Source of the DNA: Streptomyces formicae
Lineage (GTDB): Bacteria; Actinomycetota; Actinomycetes; Streptomycetales; Streptomycetaceae
Length of the DNA stretch: 64,000 bases
Direction of reading: 5' to 3'
NCBI RefSeq assembly: GCF_002556545.1
Contig: NZ_CP022685.1
Span: forward strand, 5,806,001-5,870,000
This document shows positions 47,846 to 56,601 of this stretch, piece after piece (the stretch's first letter is position 1; each line of letters opens with the position of its first letter). The notes under the pieces were generated by a model. That model was not told where the DNA came from, made no database searches, and worked only from the letters and a program-made list of their open reading frames with translations. The position numbers were made by a program, and so were the translations under genes.

Positions 47846-48283
47846 CTAGCACGGGCGCTTGCGCAGCTCCATGACGTAGTCGTGCGGCGCTCCCGCGGAC
47901 TCCGCCGCGTCGGCGAGTTCTCCCAGATAACGCGCCGAGGGAAGACCCCCCTCGTACCCGTTCAGGACGTACACCCACGCCGGTTCCTCGCCCTCCAGCG
48001 TGTGCACCCTGACCCGCATGCGGCGGTAGATGTCCAGGCCCACGCCCTCCCACCGGTCCATGGAGTCCTCGTCCATGGGGGCGATGTCGTAGAGCGTCAC
48101 GAAGATCTGCGAGCGGGGCGCCTCGACGATCGTCGCGAGCGCACCCTCCCAGCCCATGTGCTCCCCGCCGAACGTGAGCCGCCAGCCGTTCAGCCAGCCG
48201 GTCGCGCGCAGCGGTGAGTGCGGGGCGCGGCGTGACATGAGCCGCGGATCCAGATTGCCGGCGTACGCGGCGTAGAGCGACAT
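47846..48283 (-). CDS. Gamma-glutamylcyclotransferase-like protein
   Basis: 145 residues from ATG at 48283. The opening YAAYAGNLDPRLMSRRAP is the Y-G-S-N/YAGNL motif of the GGCT fold. An acidic residue in ITLYDIAPMDEDSMDRWEG and a C-terminal aromatic/glycine segment (YVLNGYEGGLPSARYLGELADAA) follow. The fold catalyses 5-oxoproline release from gamma-glutamyl peptides, but many bacterial members are of unknown activity. It lies between punA and the divergent LpdA-like gene, and the shared palindrome at 47757 lies just downstream of its stop. Confidence 0.82.
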   Translation of the reverse strand: MSLYAAYAGNLDPRLMSRRAPHSPLRATGWLNGWRLTFGGEHMGWEGALATIVEAPRSQIFVTLYDIAPMDEDSMDRWEGVGLDIYRRMRVRVHTLEGEEPAWVYVLNGYEGGLPSARYLGELADAAESAGAPHDYVMELRKRPC

Positions 48284-48387
48284 GTGGTCGAGGGTACGGC
48301 AGCGAGACCTGGGCCTCTCCCGTAACAGAAGGGCCGGGGCCACGGACGGAGGGCCCCGGGGCGAACCTGCTTGAAGCGTGCGGGACA

Positions 48388-49836
48388 ATGAGTTACGTGA
48401 CTCGGATCGTGATCATTGGTGGCGGACCCGGCGGATACGAGGCGGCCCTCGTGGCGGCCCAGCTCGGCGCGGAGGTGACCGTCGTCGATTGCGACGGTCT
48501 GGGCGGGGCGTCGGTGCTCACCGACTGCGTGCCGTCCAAGACTCTGATCGCCACGGCCGAGGTGATGACGACCTTCGACTCTTCGTACGAGGAGCTGGGG
48601 ATCATCGTCGCGGACGACACTCCGCACATCGACTCTCCCGCGCGCGTGGTCGGCGTCGACCTCGGCAAGGTCAACCGCCGGGTGAAGCGCCTCGCGCTCG
48701 CCCAGTCCCACGACATCACCGCCTCCGTCACGCGTGCGGGCGCGCGCGTGCTGCGCGGCCGGGGCCGGCTGGAGGGCCAGCAGGACATCGACGGCTCCCG
48801 GAAGGTCGTCGTGCGCGCCGCCGACGGCACCGAGGAGACCCTCGTCGCCGATGCCGTGCTCATCGCCACCGGCGGGCACCCGCGCGAGGTTCCCGACGCC
48901 CAGCCCGACGGCGAGCGGATCCTGAACTGGACCCAGGTGTACGACCTGGATGAGCTGCCCGAGGAACTCATCGTGGTCGGCTCGGGCGTGACCGGCGCCG
49001 AGTTCGCCGGTGCCTACCAGGCGCTCGGGTCGAACGTCACCCTCGTGTCGAGCCGCGACCGGGTGCTCCCGGGCGAGGACCCGGACGCCGCCGCCGTCCT
49101 GGAGGACGTCTTCCGGCGCCGCGGCATGAACGTCATGTCCCGCTCCCGTGCCGCCTCCGCCAAGCGGGTGGGCGACCGGGTCGAGGTCACGCTCAACGAC
49201 GGCCGCGTCATCTCCGGCACGCACTGCCTGATGGCCGTCGGCGCCATCCCGAACAGCAGCGGCATGGGCCTGGAGGAGGCCGGGGTCAGGCTGAAGGACT
49301 CCGGGCACATCTGGACCGACAAGGTCTCGCGGACCTCCGCCCCCGGCGTCTACGCCGCGGGTGACGTGACCGGGATCTTCGCGCTCGCCTCCGTCGCCGC
49401 CATGCAGGGGCGCATCGCGATGTACCACTTCCTCGGCGACGCGGTGACACCGCTGAACCTGAAGACCGTGTCCTCCAACGTCTTCACCGACCCGGAGATC
49501 GCGACCGTCGGCTACAGCCAGGCCGACGTCGACGCGGGCAAGATCGACGCGCGCGTGGTGAAGCTGCCGCTCCTGCGCAATCCGCGCGCGAAGATGCAGG
49601 GCATCCGCGACGGTTTCGTCAAGATCTTCTGCCGTCCCGGCACGGGCATCGTGGTCGGCGGAGTGGTCGTCGCGCCGCGCGCTTCGGAACTGATCCATCC
49701 CATCTCGATCGCGGTCGACAACAATCTGACGGTCGAGCAGATCGCGAATGCGTTCACCGTGTACCCATCGCTTTCGGGGTCGATCGCCGAGGTCGCGCGT
49801 CAACTCCACACCCGGAAGACGGCGGGCGAAGCCTGA
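48388..49836 (+). CDS. lpdA: NAD(P)H-quinone dehydrogenase, LpdA-like flavoprotein
   Basis: 482 residues. FAD motif VIIGGGPGGYEAALVAAQLGAEVTVVD begins near residue 8, and the NAD motif IVVGSGVTGAEFAGAYQALGSNVTLV near 190. The redox-active segment reads GGASVLTDCVPSKTLI: only one cysteine remains where disulfide reductases have two, so it is not lipoamide dehydrogenase in mechanism. This is typical of the mycobacterial LpdA/Rv3303c type quinone reductase. The C-terminal dimer domain (FTDPEIATVGYSQADV, HPISIAVDNNLTVEQIANAFTVYPSLSGSIAEVAR) is complete. Confidence 0.92.
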   Translation: MSYVTRIVIIGGGPGGYEAALVAAQLGAEVTVVDCDGLGGASVLTDCVPSKTLIATAEVMTTFDSSYEELGIIVADDTPHIDSPARVVGVDLGKVNRRVKRLALAQSHDITASVTRAGARVLRGRGRLEGQQDIDGSRKVVVRAADGTEETLVADAVLIATGGHPREVPDAQPDGERILNWTQVYDLDELPEELIVVGSGVTGAEFAGAYQALGSNVTLVSSRDRVLPGEDPDAAAVLEDVFRRRGMNVMSRSRAASAKRVGDRVEVTLNDGRVISGTHCLMAVGAIPNSSGMGLEEAGVRLKDSGHIWTDKVSRTSAPGVYAAGDVTGIFALASVAAMQGRIAMYHFLGDAVTPLNLKTVSSNVFTDPEIATVGYSQADVDAGKIDARVVKLPLLRNPRAKMQGIRDGFVKIFCRPGTGIVVGGVVVAPRASELIHPISIAVDNNLTVEQIANAFTVYPSLSGSIAEVARQLHTRKTAGEA

Positions 49837-50012
49837 TCCAAGAGACGGCCTGAATCAACTCTTCGCAGGTCACGCAGTGTTGCCGCGCATTCGCGAGGCA
49901 TACTCGGAGTGAGTAGGCACCTATACCACTTCCCACCCTGCCGTGCGAACAACTTCTGTAATTCGGCGCAAACTGCTGAAAGCAGACGGTCGTTGGGGTT
50001 ACTGTCAGTTTC

Positions 50013-50984
50013 GTGTTCGCTGCAGAACGTCGCCAATTGATCCTCGAAATGGTGCGAGCCAACGGAGCGGTATCGCTCCGTGAGCTCGCCCGCGTCGTCC
50101 AGACCTCCGAAGTGACCGTACGGCGGGACGTGCGCGCGCTGGAGGCAGAAGGACTCCTCGACCGCCGACATGGCGGTGCGGTATTGCCGGGCGGATTCAC
50201 GCGGGAGTCCGGCTTTCCGCAGAAATCACATCTCGCGACCGCCGAGAAGACGGCCATCGCCGATCTCGCGGCGGGACTCGTCGAAGAGGGCGAAGCCATC
50301 GTCGTCGGGGCGGGTACGACCACGCAGGAGCTGGCCCGACGGCTCGCGCGGGTACCCGGTCTGACCGTCGTCACCAATTCACTCCTGGTGGCACAGGCGT
50401 TGGCGCATGCCAACAGGGTCGAAGTCGTCATGACGGGCGGCACCCTGCGCGGCTCCAACTACGCGCTGGTGGGCAGCGGGGCCGAGCAGTCCCTCCAGGG
50501 GCTGCGGGTCTCCAGGGCCTTCCTCTCGGGCAGTGGTCTGACCGCCGAGCGCGGCCTGTCCACGTCCAACATGCTCTCCGCGAGCGTGGACCGCGCCCTG
50601 GTCCAGGCGGCGGCCGAGGTCGTGGTCCTCGCCGACCACACCAAGCTCGGTACCGACACGATGTTCCAGACGGTGCCGACGGACGTCATCACCCGTCTGG
50701 TCACGGACGAGCCGCCGGCGCACGACGACCGCGCGGCCACCGAACTGCAGGCCCTGGCCGACCAGGGCGTGCAGATCGCGGTGGCGGGCGGCTCCGCCAG
50801 CCCTAACGCCGGGCCCGGTGTCGATTCCGTCCCGGCGGGGCGCCAGCCGCGCCGGGACGTGCCCCTGCCGGGTCAGCGTCGCAACCACGGGGCGGGTCCT
50901 GGCCAGCAACTGCGCAGCGCGCTTCTCGGGGAGCAGCCGCCCGGGGAGCGGTCCGCGCGGGTCGCCGATCTGCGGCGGCGCTGA
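50013..50984 (+). CDS. DeoR family transcriptional regulator with extra C-terminal tail
   Basis: 323 residues. The DeoR winged helix-turn-helix is at the N-terminus: AAERRQLILEMVRANGAVSLRELARVVQTSEVTVRRDVRALEAEGLLDRRHGGA. The phosphosugar-sensing domain follows (EGEAIVVGAGTTTQELARRL, VVTNSLLVAQALAHANRVEVVMTGGTLR, VVVLADHTKLG). A low-complexity tail of roughly 65 residues rich in Gly, Pro, Arg and Gln follows the usual end. GTG at 50013 follows a TACTGT hexamer by seven bases, so it may be leaderless. A DeoR protein beside nucleoside genes could control the palindrome regulon, but this is untested, and DeoR operators are usually longer. Confidence 0.9.
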   Translation: MFAAERRQLILEMVRANGAVSLRELARVVQTSEVTVRRDVRALEAEGLLDRRHGGAVLPGGFTRESGFPQKSHLATAEKTAIADLAAGLVEEGEAIVVGAGTTTQELARRLARVPGLTVVTNSLLVAQALAHANRVEVVMTGGTLRGSNYALVGSGAEQSLQGLRVSRAFLSGSGLTAERGLSTSNMLSASVDRALVQAAAEVVVLADHTKLGTDTMFQTVPTDVITRLVTDEPPAHDDRAATELQALADQGVQIAVAGGSASPNAGPGVDSVPAGRQPRRDVPLPGQRRNHGAGPGQQLRSALLGEQPPGERSARVADLRRR

Positions 50985-51064
50985 TCGTCGGGCCTGCCCC
51001 CGCCGGCGCGGGTGCGGGCCCGGGACGGGCGTGACGGCGGGTGATGCGCCCTGCCCGGCGGCGG

Positions 51065-51682
51065 CTACGCCGTGGGCTGCCCGTCCGCCTTCAGGCCCCG
51101 CAGGGTCAGGAGCAGCAGGCGGTCGGCCAACTCCGGGTCGTCCGGGGTCTCTTCGGCCGCCAGTGAGATCGCGTTGGTCAGCTGGAGCAGGTCGGAGATG
51201 GAGACCTCGGGCCGTACGGCCCCCGACTCCTGGGCGCGGGCGAGCAGCGTCGAGCCCGCCTCGCGCATCGGCTTGCTGCACTGCGAGAGCGCCGAACTGT
51301 CGTCGTGCGACGCCGACATGAGGGCGCTCGACAGGCCGCGGTACTCACCCGCATGAGTGACGATCGCGCGCAGCCACGCCACCAGGGCGGAGCAGGGCTG
51401 CGGGTCGTCGAGCAGGGCCTGCGAGCGCGCGAGCAGGTCGCTGACCGCGTCCTCCCAGACCGCGCTCATCAGCGCGTGCCGGTTCGGGAAGTGCCGGTAG
51501 AGCGTGCCGATGCCGACGCCCGCGCGGCGTGCCACGTCCTCCAGGGACGCGCCCGTGCCGTGCTCGGCGAAGGCCGTGCGCGCCTCGGCGAGCAGCCGCT
51601 CGTAGTTGCGGCGCGCGTCGGCCCGCATGGCGCGCGCGGACTCCTGCGGCGCTCTCGCCCGCTGTCCCGTGCCGGTCGTCAT
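51065..51682 (-). CDS. TetR family regulator
   Basis: 205 residues. The N-terminal helix-turn-helix (LLAEARTAFAEHGTGASLEDVARRAGVGIGTLYRHFPNRHALMSAVW) begins near residue 28. The ligand domain is helical, with SALVAWLRAIVTHAGEYRGLSSALM and EVSISDLLQLTNAISLAAEE. No adjacent gene is an obvious target: the DeoR gene converges on it and a small membrane gene lies upstream on the same strand. No inverted repeat stands out in its short upstream region. The ligand and regulon are unknown. Confidence 0.9.
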   Translation of the reverse strand: MTTGTGQRARAPQESARAMRADARRNYERLLAEARTAFAEHGTGASLEDVARRAGVGIGTLYRHFPNRHALMSAVWEDAVSDLLARSQALLDDPQPCSALVAWLRAIVTHAGEYRGLSSALMSASHDDSSALSQCSKPMREAGSTLLARAQESGAVRPEVSISDLLQLTNAISLAAEETPDDPELADRLLLLTLRGLKADGQPTA

Positions 51683-51750
51683 CCCCGCACCCTTCGTGAA
51701 CGTACGCGTCCCTCAAGGATGCCACTGCCGGGCCCGGCCGATCGGCGGCG

Positions 51751-51930
51751 TCAGGGCGCCTCGGGGCCGAAGAAGGCGGTCAGCTCCGCGCGGGCCCTGC
51801 GCTCGCGCCTGCGGGGCGGCAGGGTGCCGCCGCGCAGGTTCCGCGCCAGCCAGAGCAGCAGCGGATAGGTGACGCAGGTGCCTACGACGAGTCCGCTCAG
51901 CACGCCCGCGGCCAGATCCCCCGTGAACAT
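51751..51930 (-). CDS. Small single-pass membrane protein
   Basis: 59 residues from ATG at 51930. One hydrophobic segment (AAGVLSGLVVGTCVTYPLLLWLA) is followed by a very basic tail (RNLRGGTLPPRRRERRARAELTAFFG). AGGTGGG lies 7 bp upstream, inside the end of the preceding gene, which stops 3 bp before the ATG. The two are therefore an operon. No function can be assigned. Confidence 0.65.
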   Translation of the reverse strand: MFTGDLAAGVLSGLVVGTCVTYPLLLWLARNLRGGTLPPRRRERRARAELTAFFGPEAP

Positions 51931-51932
51931 GG

Positions 51933-52799
51933 TCAACCCACCTTCGTCCGCTGCCGCTTGGCGCCGGGACGGAGTCCGTCGTGCGCCGTGGCGATCATCG
52001 TCGCCCCGTTGTCCGGCACCACCGCGCCGTAGCCGAGCAGCCGCCAGCGCGGATCCACGGCGTCGCTCTCGTAGTACGGCACGGGCCCCGACGCCGACGG
52101 CACCAGCAGCGGTGCCGGTTCCCGCGCACAGGCGTCGCAGGCGGCGACCTCCACCGTCGCGGTCTCCAGGACGACGGGTGGCGCCACGCGCGCGTGCCCG
52201 CGTGCGTGCAGCGGGTTGAAGTAGCAGGGCGGGTCGGGGCGCAGCGGCCGCTCGGTCACCAGCGCCTCCAGGGCCCGCATGCCGATGCGGCTGAACTCGA
52301 TGCCCGCGACGAGCTCGCCGACCGCGTGCGCGGCGTCGTACGCGGGATCGGGGCTGGCCGGTCCCTCGAAGGCGGGCAGGATCACGGAGTTGCTCGCCTG
52401 GATCGACGCGGTCGTCGCGAACGAGGACAGTTCCGCGCGCAGGGGCGGCGTCAGGGTGCAGGTGTCGCGCAGGGCGTCGCCGAGCGCGGAGGCGTCGCTC
52501 AGGAGCGCGGCGCGCTCCTCGGCGTACCCGCGCAGCGCCTCGGGGTCGCCCCGTGGATCCGGCAGCGGGGCACGCCAGTCGGGCGCCGGTAGGGGCAGGG
52601 CGAAGGTGTACGGGCGGCGGCGGCCCAGCGGCAGTGTGGTGAAGCGGCGCAGCAGGGCCACGGTCAAGGCCGTGGCGAGACCGAGGATCAGGCCCGCCTC
52701 GTAGTGCTGTCCTGTGTCGGCGTTCGCCGCGTACCAGGCGGCGGCCGCGATGGCGCCTGCGGCGGGCGGCAGGCAGAGTACGTCCCCCGTGCGTGTCAC
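51933..52799 (-). CDS. Membrane protein with TPM-like C-terminal segment
   Basis: 288 residues. Two N-terminal hydrophobic segments (AAGAIAAAAWYAANA and YEAGLILGLATALTVALL) are followed by a soluble domain of unknown fold with LLSDASALGDALRDTCTLTPPLRAEL and EFSRIGMRALEALV. The C-terminal part has a cysteine cluster (CYFNPLHARGHARV, VAACDACAREPAPLLV) and a VPYYESDAVDPRWRLLGYGA segment, like the zinc-cysteine tail of TPM-domain membrane proteins of Streptomyces. GTG at 52799 starts it. It forms an operon with the small membrane protein downstream. Confidence 0.68.
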   Translation of the reverse strand: MTRTGDVLCLPPAAGAIAAAAWYAANADTGQHYEAGLILGLATALTVALLRRFTTLPLGRRRPYTFALPLPAPDWRAPLPDPRGDPEALRGYAEERAALLSDASALGDALRDTCTLTPPLRAELSSFATTASIQASNSVILPAFEGPASPDPAYDAAHAVGELVAGIEFSRIGMRALEALVTERPLRPDPPCYFNPLHARGHARVAPPVVLETATVEVAACDACAREPAPLLVPSASGPVPYYESDAVDPRWRLLGYGAVVPDNGATMIATAHDGLRPGAKRQRTKVG

Positions 52800-52892
52800 T
52801 GAAGTCCCCCCGTGGTCTTCGGCTCTACGTGGGGGTAGGACGCGGTGGGGGTGGGGGCGGTTGCATGTCCCTCGGCGCCGTGGCTGATGCCG

Positions 52893-52937
52893 GTCACCGG
52901 CTCCGCCGAGTTCGTCCTCAAACGCCGGACGGGCTGG
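52893..52937. repeat. Dispersed intergenic repeat, inverted copy of 26528-26572
   Basis: The reverse complement begins CCAGCCCGTCCGGCGTTTGA and matches the copy at the LysR gene end at 42 of 45 positions. It lies in a 290-bp gap with several GCTCGGCCCGGC direct repeats (52950-53000) and no gene. Confidence 0.8.
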
Positions 52938-53027
52938 AAATGCCGCCGGGCCGAGCTGGTTACTCCAGCTCGGCCCGGCGGCACTCAGCTCGGCCCGGCA
53001 CGTATTCGGCCCGGCGGAGCGAATATT

Positions 53028-53076
53028 CAGCCCCTCCGGCGTTTGAGGAGCGGGGTCCGGGGCGGAGCCCCGGGGA
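53028..53076. repeat. CAGCCCC...GGGGCGGAGCCCC intergenic repeat at the accA2 3' end
   Basis: It starts CAGCCCCTCCGGCGTTTGAG and ends with a CCGGGGCGGAGCCCCGG hairpin. The same family is present twice near 20.5-20.7 kb with a CTGGGGCGGAGCCCCAG hairpin, so one stem base pair differs by a compensatory change. Its position 15 bp beyond the accA2 stop fits a terminator. Confidence 0.82.
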
Positions 53077-53090
53077 ACCCCGTCGCCGAG

Positions 53091-54866
53091 TCAGTCCTTG
53101 ATCTCACAGATGACCGCACCGGAGGTCAGGCTCGCGCCCACCTCCGCCGTGAGGCCCTTGATCGTGCCCGACCGGTGGGCGTTGAGGGGCTGTTCCATCT
53201 TCATCGCTTCGAGGACCACGATCAGGTCGCCCTCGTTGACCTCCTGGCCCTCCTCGACCGCGACCTTGACGATCGTGCCCTGCATGGGCGAGGCGAGGGT
53301 GTCGCCGGAGGCGGCGGGGCCGGACTTCTTGGCCGCGCGCCGCTTGGGGCGGGCGCCGCCCGCCGCCGCGGTCCGCGCGATCGTCATGCCGAGGGAGGAC
53401 GGCAGGGAGACTTCCAGGCGCTTGCCGCCGACCTCGACGACGACCGTCTCGCGGCCCGGCTCCTCATCGGTCTCCGCGTCCGCCGCGGGCGCGGCGAAGG
53501 CCGGGATCTCGTTGACGAACTCGGTCTCGATCCACCGCGTGAAGATGGTGAACGGGCCGCTGGAGCCGGTCAGTTCGGGCGCGAAAGCCGGGTCCCTGAC
53601 CACTGCGCGGTGGAAGGGGATGGCGGTGGCCATGCCCTCGACGGTGAACTCGTCCAGGGCGCGCGCCGCACGCTGCAGCGCCTGCTCGCGCGTCGCACCG
53701 GTCACGATCAGCTTGGCCAGGAGCGAGTCCCAGGCCGGGCCGATGACCGAGCCCGACTCCACGCCCGCGTCCAGGCGGACACCGGGGCCCGAGGGCGGCG
53801 CGAAGGCGGTGACGGTGCCGGGCGCGGGCAGGAAGCCCCGGCCCGGGTCCTCGCCGTTGATGCGGAACTCGAAGGAATGGCCGCGCAGTTCGGGGTCGCC
53901 GTAGCCCAGTTCCTCGCCGTCGGCGATGCGGAACATCTCGCGTACGAGGTCGATGCCCGCCACCTCTTCGGTGACCGGGTGTTCCACCTGCAGGCGGGTG
54001 TTGACCTCCAGGAAGGAGATCGTGCCGTCCGCGCCGACGAGGAACTCGACGGTTCCGGCGCCGACGTAGCCGGCTTCCTTCAGGATCGCCTTGGAGGCGC
54101 TGTACAGCTCCTCGACCTGGGCGTCGGAGAGGAACGGCGCGGGGGCCTCCTCCACCAGCTTCTGGTGGCGGCGCTGCAGCGAGCAGTCACGGGTGGAGAC
54201 GACGACCACGTTGCCGTGCTGGTCGGCCAGGCACTGGGTCTCCACGTGCCGGGGCTTGTCCAGGTAGCGCTCCACGAAGCACTCGCCGCGGCCGAAGGCG
54301 GCCACCGCCTCGCGCACCGCGGAGTCGTACAGCTCGGGGACCTCCTCCAGGGTGCGGGCGACCTTCAGGCCGCGGCCGCCGCCGCCGAACGCCGCCTTGA
54401 TGGCGATCGGCAGGCCGTGCTCCTGGGCGAAGGCCACGACCTCGTCGGAGCCCGAGACCGGGTCCGGGGTGCCCGCGACCAGCGGGGCACCCGCGCGCTG
54501 CGCGATGTGCCGGGCGGCGACCTTGTCGCCCAGGTCCCTGATGGCCTGCGGCGGCGGACCGATCCAGGTCAGGCCCGCGTCGATGACGGCCTGCGCGAAC
54601 TCGGCGTTCTCCGAAAGGAATCCGTAGCCGGGGTGGATCGCGTCCGCCCCCGCGTCCTTGGCCGCGGCCAGCACCTTGGAGATGTCCAGGTAGCTGGTTG
54701 CCGGAGTGTCACCGCCCAGCGCGAACGCCTCATCGGCCGCCCGTACGTGCAGAGCGTCCCGGTCGGGATCTGCGTAGACGGCTACGCTCGCGATCCCCGC
54801 GTCCCGGCATGCCCGAGCAACACGGACAGCGATTTCGCCACGGTTGGCGATGAGCACCTTGCGCAC
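53091..54866 (-). CDS. accA2: Acyl-CoA carboxylase alpha subunit (biotin carboxylase plus BCCP)
   Basis: 591 residues from GTG at 54866, preceded by GGAGGGA. N-terminal biotin carboxylase: [24 protein letters not shown]-grasp glycine loop [31 protein letters not shown], and the catalytic [29 protein letters not shown]. The final 70 residues are a biotinyl domain with the EAMKM motif ([14 protein letters not shown]) holding the biotin lysine. It carboxylates biotin for transfer by the beta subunit at 56836. BirA at 58559 attaches the biotin and the epsilon peptide at 56602 joins the complex. Confidence 0.96.
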   Translation of the reverse strand: MRKVLIANRGEIAVRVARACRDAGIASVAVYADPDRDALHVRAADEAFALGGDTPATSYLDISKVLAAAKDAGADAIHPGYGFLSENAEFAQAVIDAGLTWIGPPPQAIRDLGDKVAARHIAQRAGAPLVAGTPDPVSGSDEVVAFAQEHGLPIAIKAAFGGGGRGLKVARTLEEVPELYDSAVREAVAAFGRGECFVERYLDKPRHVETQCLADQHGNVVVVSTRDCSLQRRHQKLVEEAPAPFLSDAQVEELYSASKAILKEAGYVGAGTVEFLVGADGTISFLEVNTRLQVEHPVTEEVAGIDLVREMFRIADGEELGYGDPELRGHSFEFRINGEDPGRGFLPAPGTVTAFAPPSGPGVRLDAGVESGSVIGPAWDSLLAKLIVTGATREQALQRAARALDEFTVEGMATAIPFHRAVVRDPAFAPELTGSSGPFTIFTRWIETEFVNEIPAFAAPAADAETDEEPGRETVVVEVGGKRLEVSLPSSLGMTIARTAAAGGARPKRRAAKKSGPAASGDTLASPMQGTIVKVAVEEGQEVNEGDLIVVLEAMKMEQPLNAHRSGTIKGLTAEVGASLTSGAVICEIKD

Positions 54867-55227
54867 GATGGCTCCCTCCTTGAAACAAGCCGAGTTTAGG
54901 GACAGCCGACACGGGCTTACGACCCGTCCCCAAGGGTGAGCTTGCCCACACGGAGTGTGATTCGAGGCTCGCCCGATCCGTGAAATCCCTTGTCGTACCA
55001 CGGTACGCAGGCTTCCTGCCCGGCAGCCTAGCCCTCCGGTGTGGCCAAGGTCTCTGTGAGTCCGCGCTGCGGCGGGACGCCTTTCTTTGTGGAGTCCCTA
55101 CGAATGGCCCAATGATTCTTTGCCTTCGACACAGCCCTTGTCCCCGGGTTTACCCGTTAGTAGCGTTCGCGATGGCTCGAACGTACTTGGGGTAACAGCG
55201 GAAGCAGCGGAAAGTGGGTGGGGCGCC
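54867..55227. promoter_or_regulatory. 361-bp intergenic region with a CGTACC/GGTACG palindrome
   Basis: This holds the divergent control region of accA2 and the membrane-protein gene. CGTACCACGGTACG at 54994-55007 is a perfect inverted repeat with a 2-bp centre. A second, imperfect dyad around GACACGGGC...GACCCGTCCC lies near 54900-54930. No RNA gene or credible ORF is seen. Confidence 0.5.
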
Positions 55228-55683
55228 GTGGCGCGCAGACCGGTGGCCTGGGTGGGCGCGATCGTTCTCTTCGCGGAGGCGGTCGGCATCGCGCTGCTCA
55301 ACTGGATCCTCGGCCTCGTCGTCGACAACCAGGACATGTCCCTCGCCGGTCTCGACCCGCACGCGATGACCGTGTCGACCTGGATCGCCGGCGCCCTCTT
55401 CGGCGGCTACCTCGCGCTGTGCGGCATCGTCCTGATCCGCACGGCCGTCCGCGACCGCGCCCCCGGCACCTTCGGCCGCCTGCTCCTGATCAGCTGCGCC
55501 GTCGTGCAAGCGCTGCTCGGCGCGTTCTCCCTCGGCCTGGTCGGCTGGCCCGCGTTCGCGTTCATGATGGTCGTCCTCGGCCTGCTCGTCCTGACGCTCG
55601 TCGCGTACGACAAGAAGGCGCGGCAGGACGAGGGCGGCGGCGAGGGGCAGGTGCCGCAGGACGGCGCCCCGCAGCCCGCCTGA
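55228..55683 (+). CDS. Four-helix membrane protein of unknown function
   Basis: 151 residues from GTG at 55228, with GTGGG upstream. Four hydrophobic segments are visible: VGAIVLFAEAVGIALLNWILGLV near the start, TWIAGALFGGYLALCGIVLIRTAV, LLLISCAVVQALLGAFSLGLVGW, and FAFMMVVLGLLVLTLVAYD. An acidic and glutamine-rich C-terminal tail (KKARQDEGGGEGQVPQDG) follows. The gene is divergent from accA2 and its order next to accA2 and Maf is conserved in Streptomyces as far as I recall. No function is known. Confidence 0.78.
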   Translation: MARRPVAWVGAIVLFAEAVGIALLNWILGLVVDNQDMSLAGLDPHAMTVSTWIAGALFGGYLALCGIVLIRTAVRDRAPGTFGRLLLISCAVVQALLGAFSLGLVGWPAFAFMMVVLGLLVLTLVAYDKKARQDEGGGEGQVPQDGAPQPA

Positions 55684-55729
55684 GGCCCTCCGGGCCCTTC
55701 CTGGGCCCCGTCGGCCCTTCCTGGGCCCG

Positions 55730-56335
55730 TCAGGCCCACAACTCCGTGATGCCCACGCCCAGTTGCGCGAGCAGGCGGCGCAGCAGCGGCAGGGAGAGGC
55801 CGATGACGTTCCCGTGGTCGCCCTCGATGCCCTCGATGAACGGGGCCGAGCGGCCGTCCAGCGTGAACGCCCCCGCCACGTGCAGCGGTTCGCCGCTCGC
55901 GACGTACGCGGCGATCTCCTCGTCCGAGGGTTCGCCGAAGCGGACCACGGTCGACGCCGTGCCCGACGCGTACCGGCCCGACGCGGTGTCGTAGACGCAG
56001 TGGCCCGTCTGCAGGACGCCCGCGCGGCCGCGCATCGACTTCCAGCGGGCGGTCGCCTCCTCGGCGTCGGCGGGCTTGCCGAGCGCCTGGCCGTCCAGTT
56101 CGAGCACCGAGTCGCAGCCGATCACCAGGGCGCCCTTGACGTCGGGGCGCGCGGCGACCACCGATGCCTTGGCCTCGGCGAGGGCCAGGGCGAGTTCGGC
56201 GGGGGTCGGCGCGGAGACCGCGTCCTCGTCCACCCCGCTGACGATGACCTCGGGGGCGAGGCCCGCCTGGCGGAGCAGCCCGAGGCGGGCGGGGGACTGG
56301 GAGGCGAGCACGAGGCGGCGGCGCGGATCACTCAT
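55730..56335 (-). CDS. maf: Maf-like nucleotide pyrophosphatase
   Basis: 201 residues. The family opening [22 protein letters not shown] holds the SxSPxR motif, EAKASVVA follows, and [22 protein letters not shown] supplies the metal-binding aspartate and the GKP turn. Maf proteins hydrolyse non-canonical nucleoside triphosphates or act as septum inhibitors in Bacillus. The C-terminal [33 protein letters not shown] strand set is complete. ATG at 56335 fits. It lies within the acyl-CoA carboxylase gene group, probably co-transcribed with mmpB and the epsilon gene. Confidence 0.92.
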   Translation of the reverse strand: MSDPRRRLVLASQSPARLGLLRQAGLAPEVIVSGVDEDAVSAPTPAELALALAEAKASVVAARPDVKGALVIGCDSVLELDGQALGKPADAEEATARWKSMRGRAGVLQTGHCVYDTASGRYASGTASTVVRFGEPSDEEIAAYVASGEPLHVAGAFTLDGRSAPFIEGIEGDHGNVIGLSLPLLRRLLAQLGVGITELWA

Positions 56336-56383
56336 GCGGTCAGCGTAGCGAGCGGCGGCGGTGGGGTTCTGGCGCGGGCAGCG

Positions 56384-56512
56384 CTAGCGGATGCCCAGGA
56401 CGAACATCGCCACCACCATGGCCAGGGCAAGGACGAGTCCCGCACGGCGCATCTTCGCCTGCATGTCCCGCATGTCCTTGGGCGGGTTGTTCTCCGGGTC
56501 CGACCACAGCAT
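56384..56512 (-). CDS. mmpB: Morphogenic membrane protein MmpB-like microprotein
   Basis: A 42-residue gene, too short for usual ORF cut-offs. The protein begins MLWSDPENNPPKDMRDMQ, and then one hydrophobic helix (AGLVLALAMVVAMFVLG) ends two residues before the stop. Size, the acidic LWSDPENxPP start and position between maf and the carboxylase epsilon gene match the small membrane proteins annotated as MmpB in Streptomyces. The start is ATG at 56512 with no strong ribosome site. A role in morphogenesis is from family annotation only. Confidence 0.78.
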   Translation of the reverse strand: MLWSDPENNPPKDMRDMQAKMRRAGLVLALAMVVAMFVLGIR

Positions 56513-56601
56513 GTAATCGATAGTGCGGTCGGCGGGGCCGGGGCGCCTGAGTACGCGTACTCAAGTTCCCCGGACCCGCTCGGTGAGACGGGCGGGCAGC
56601 T

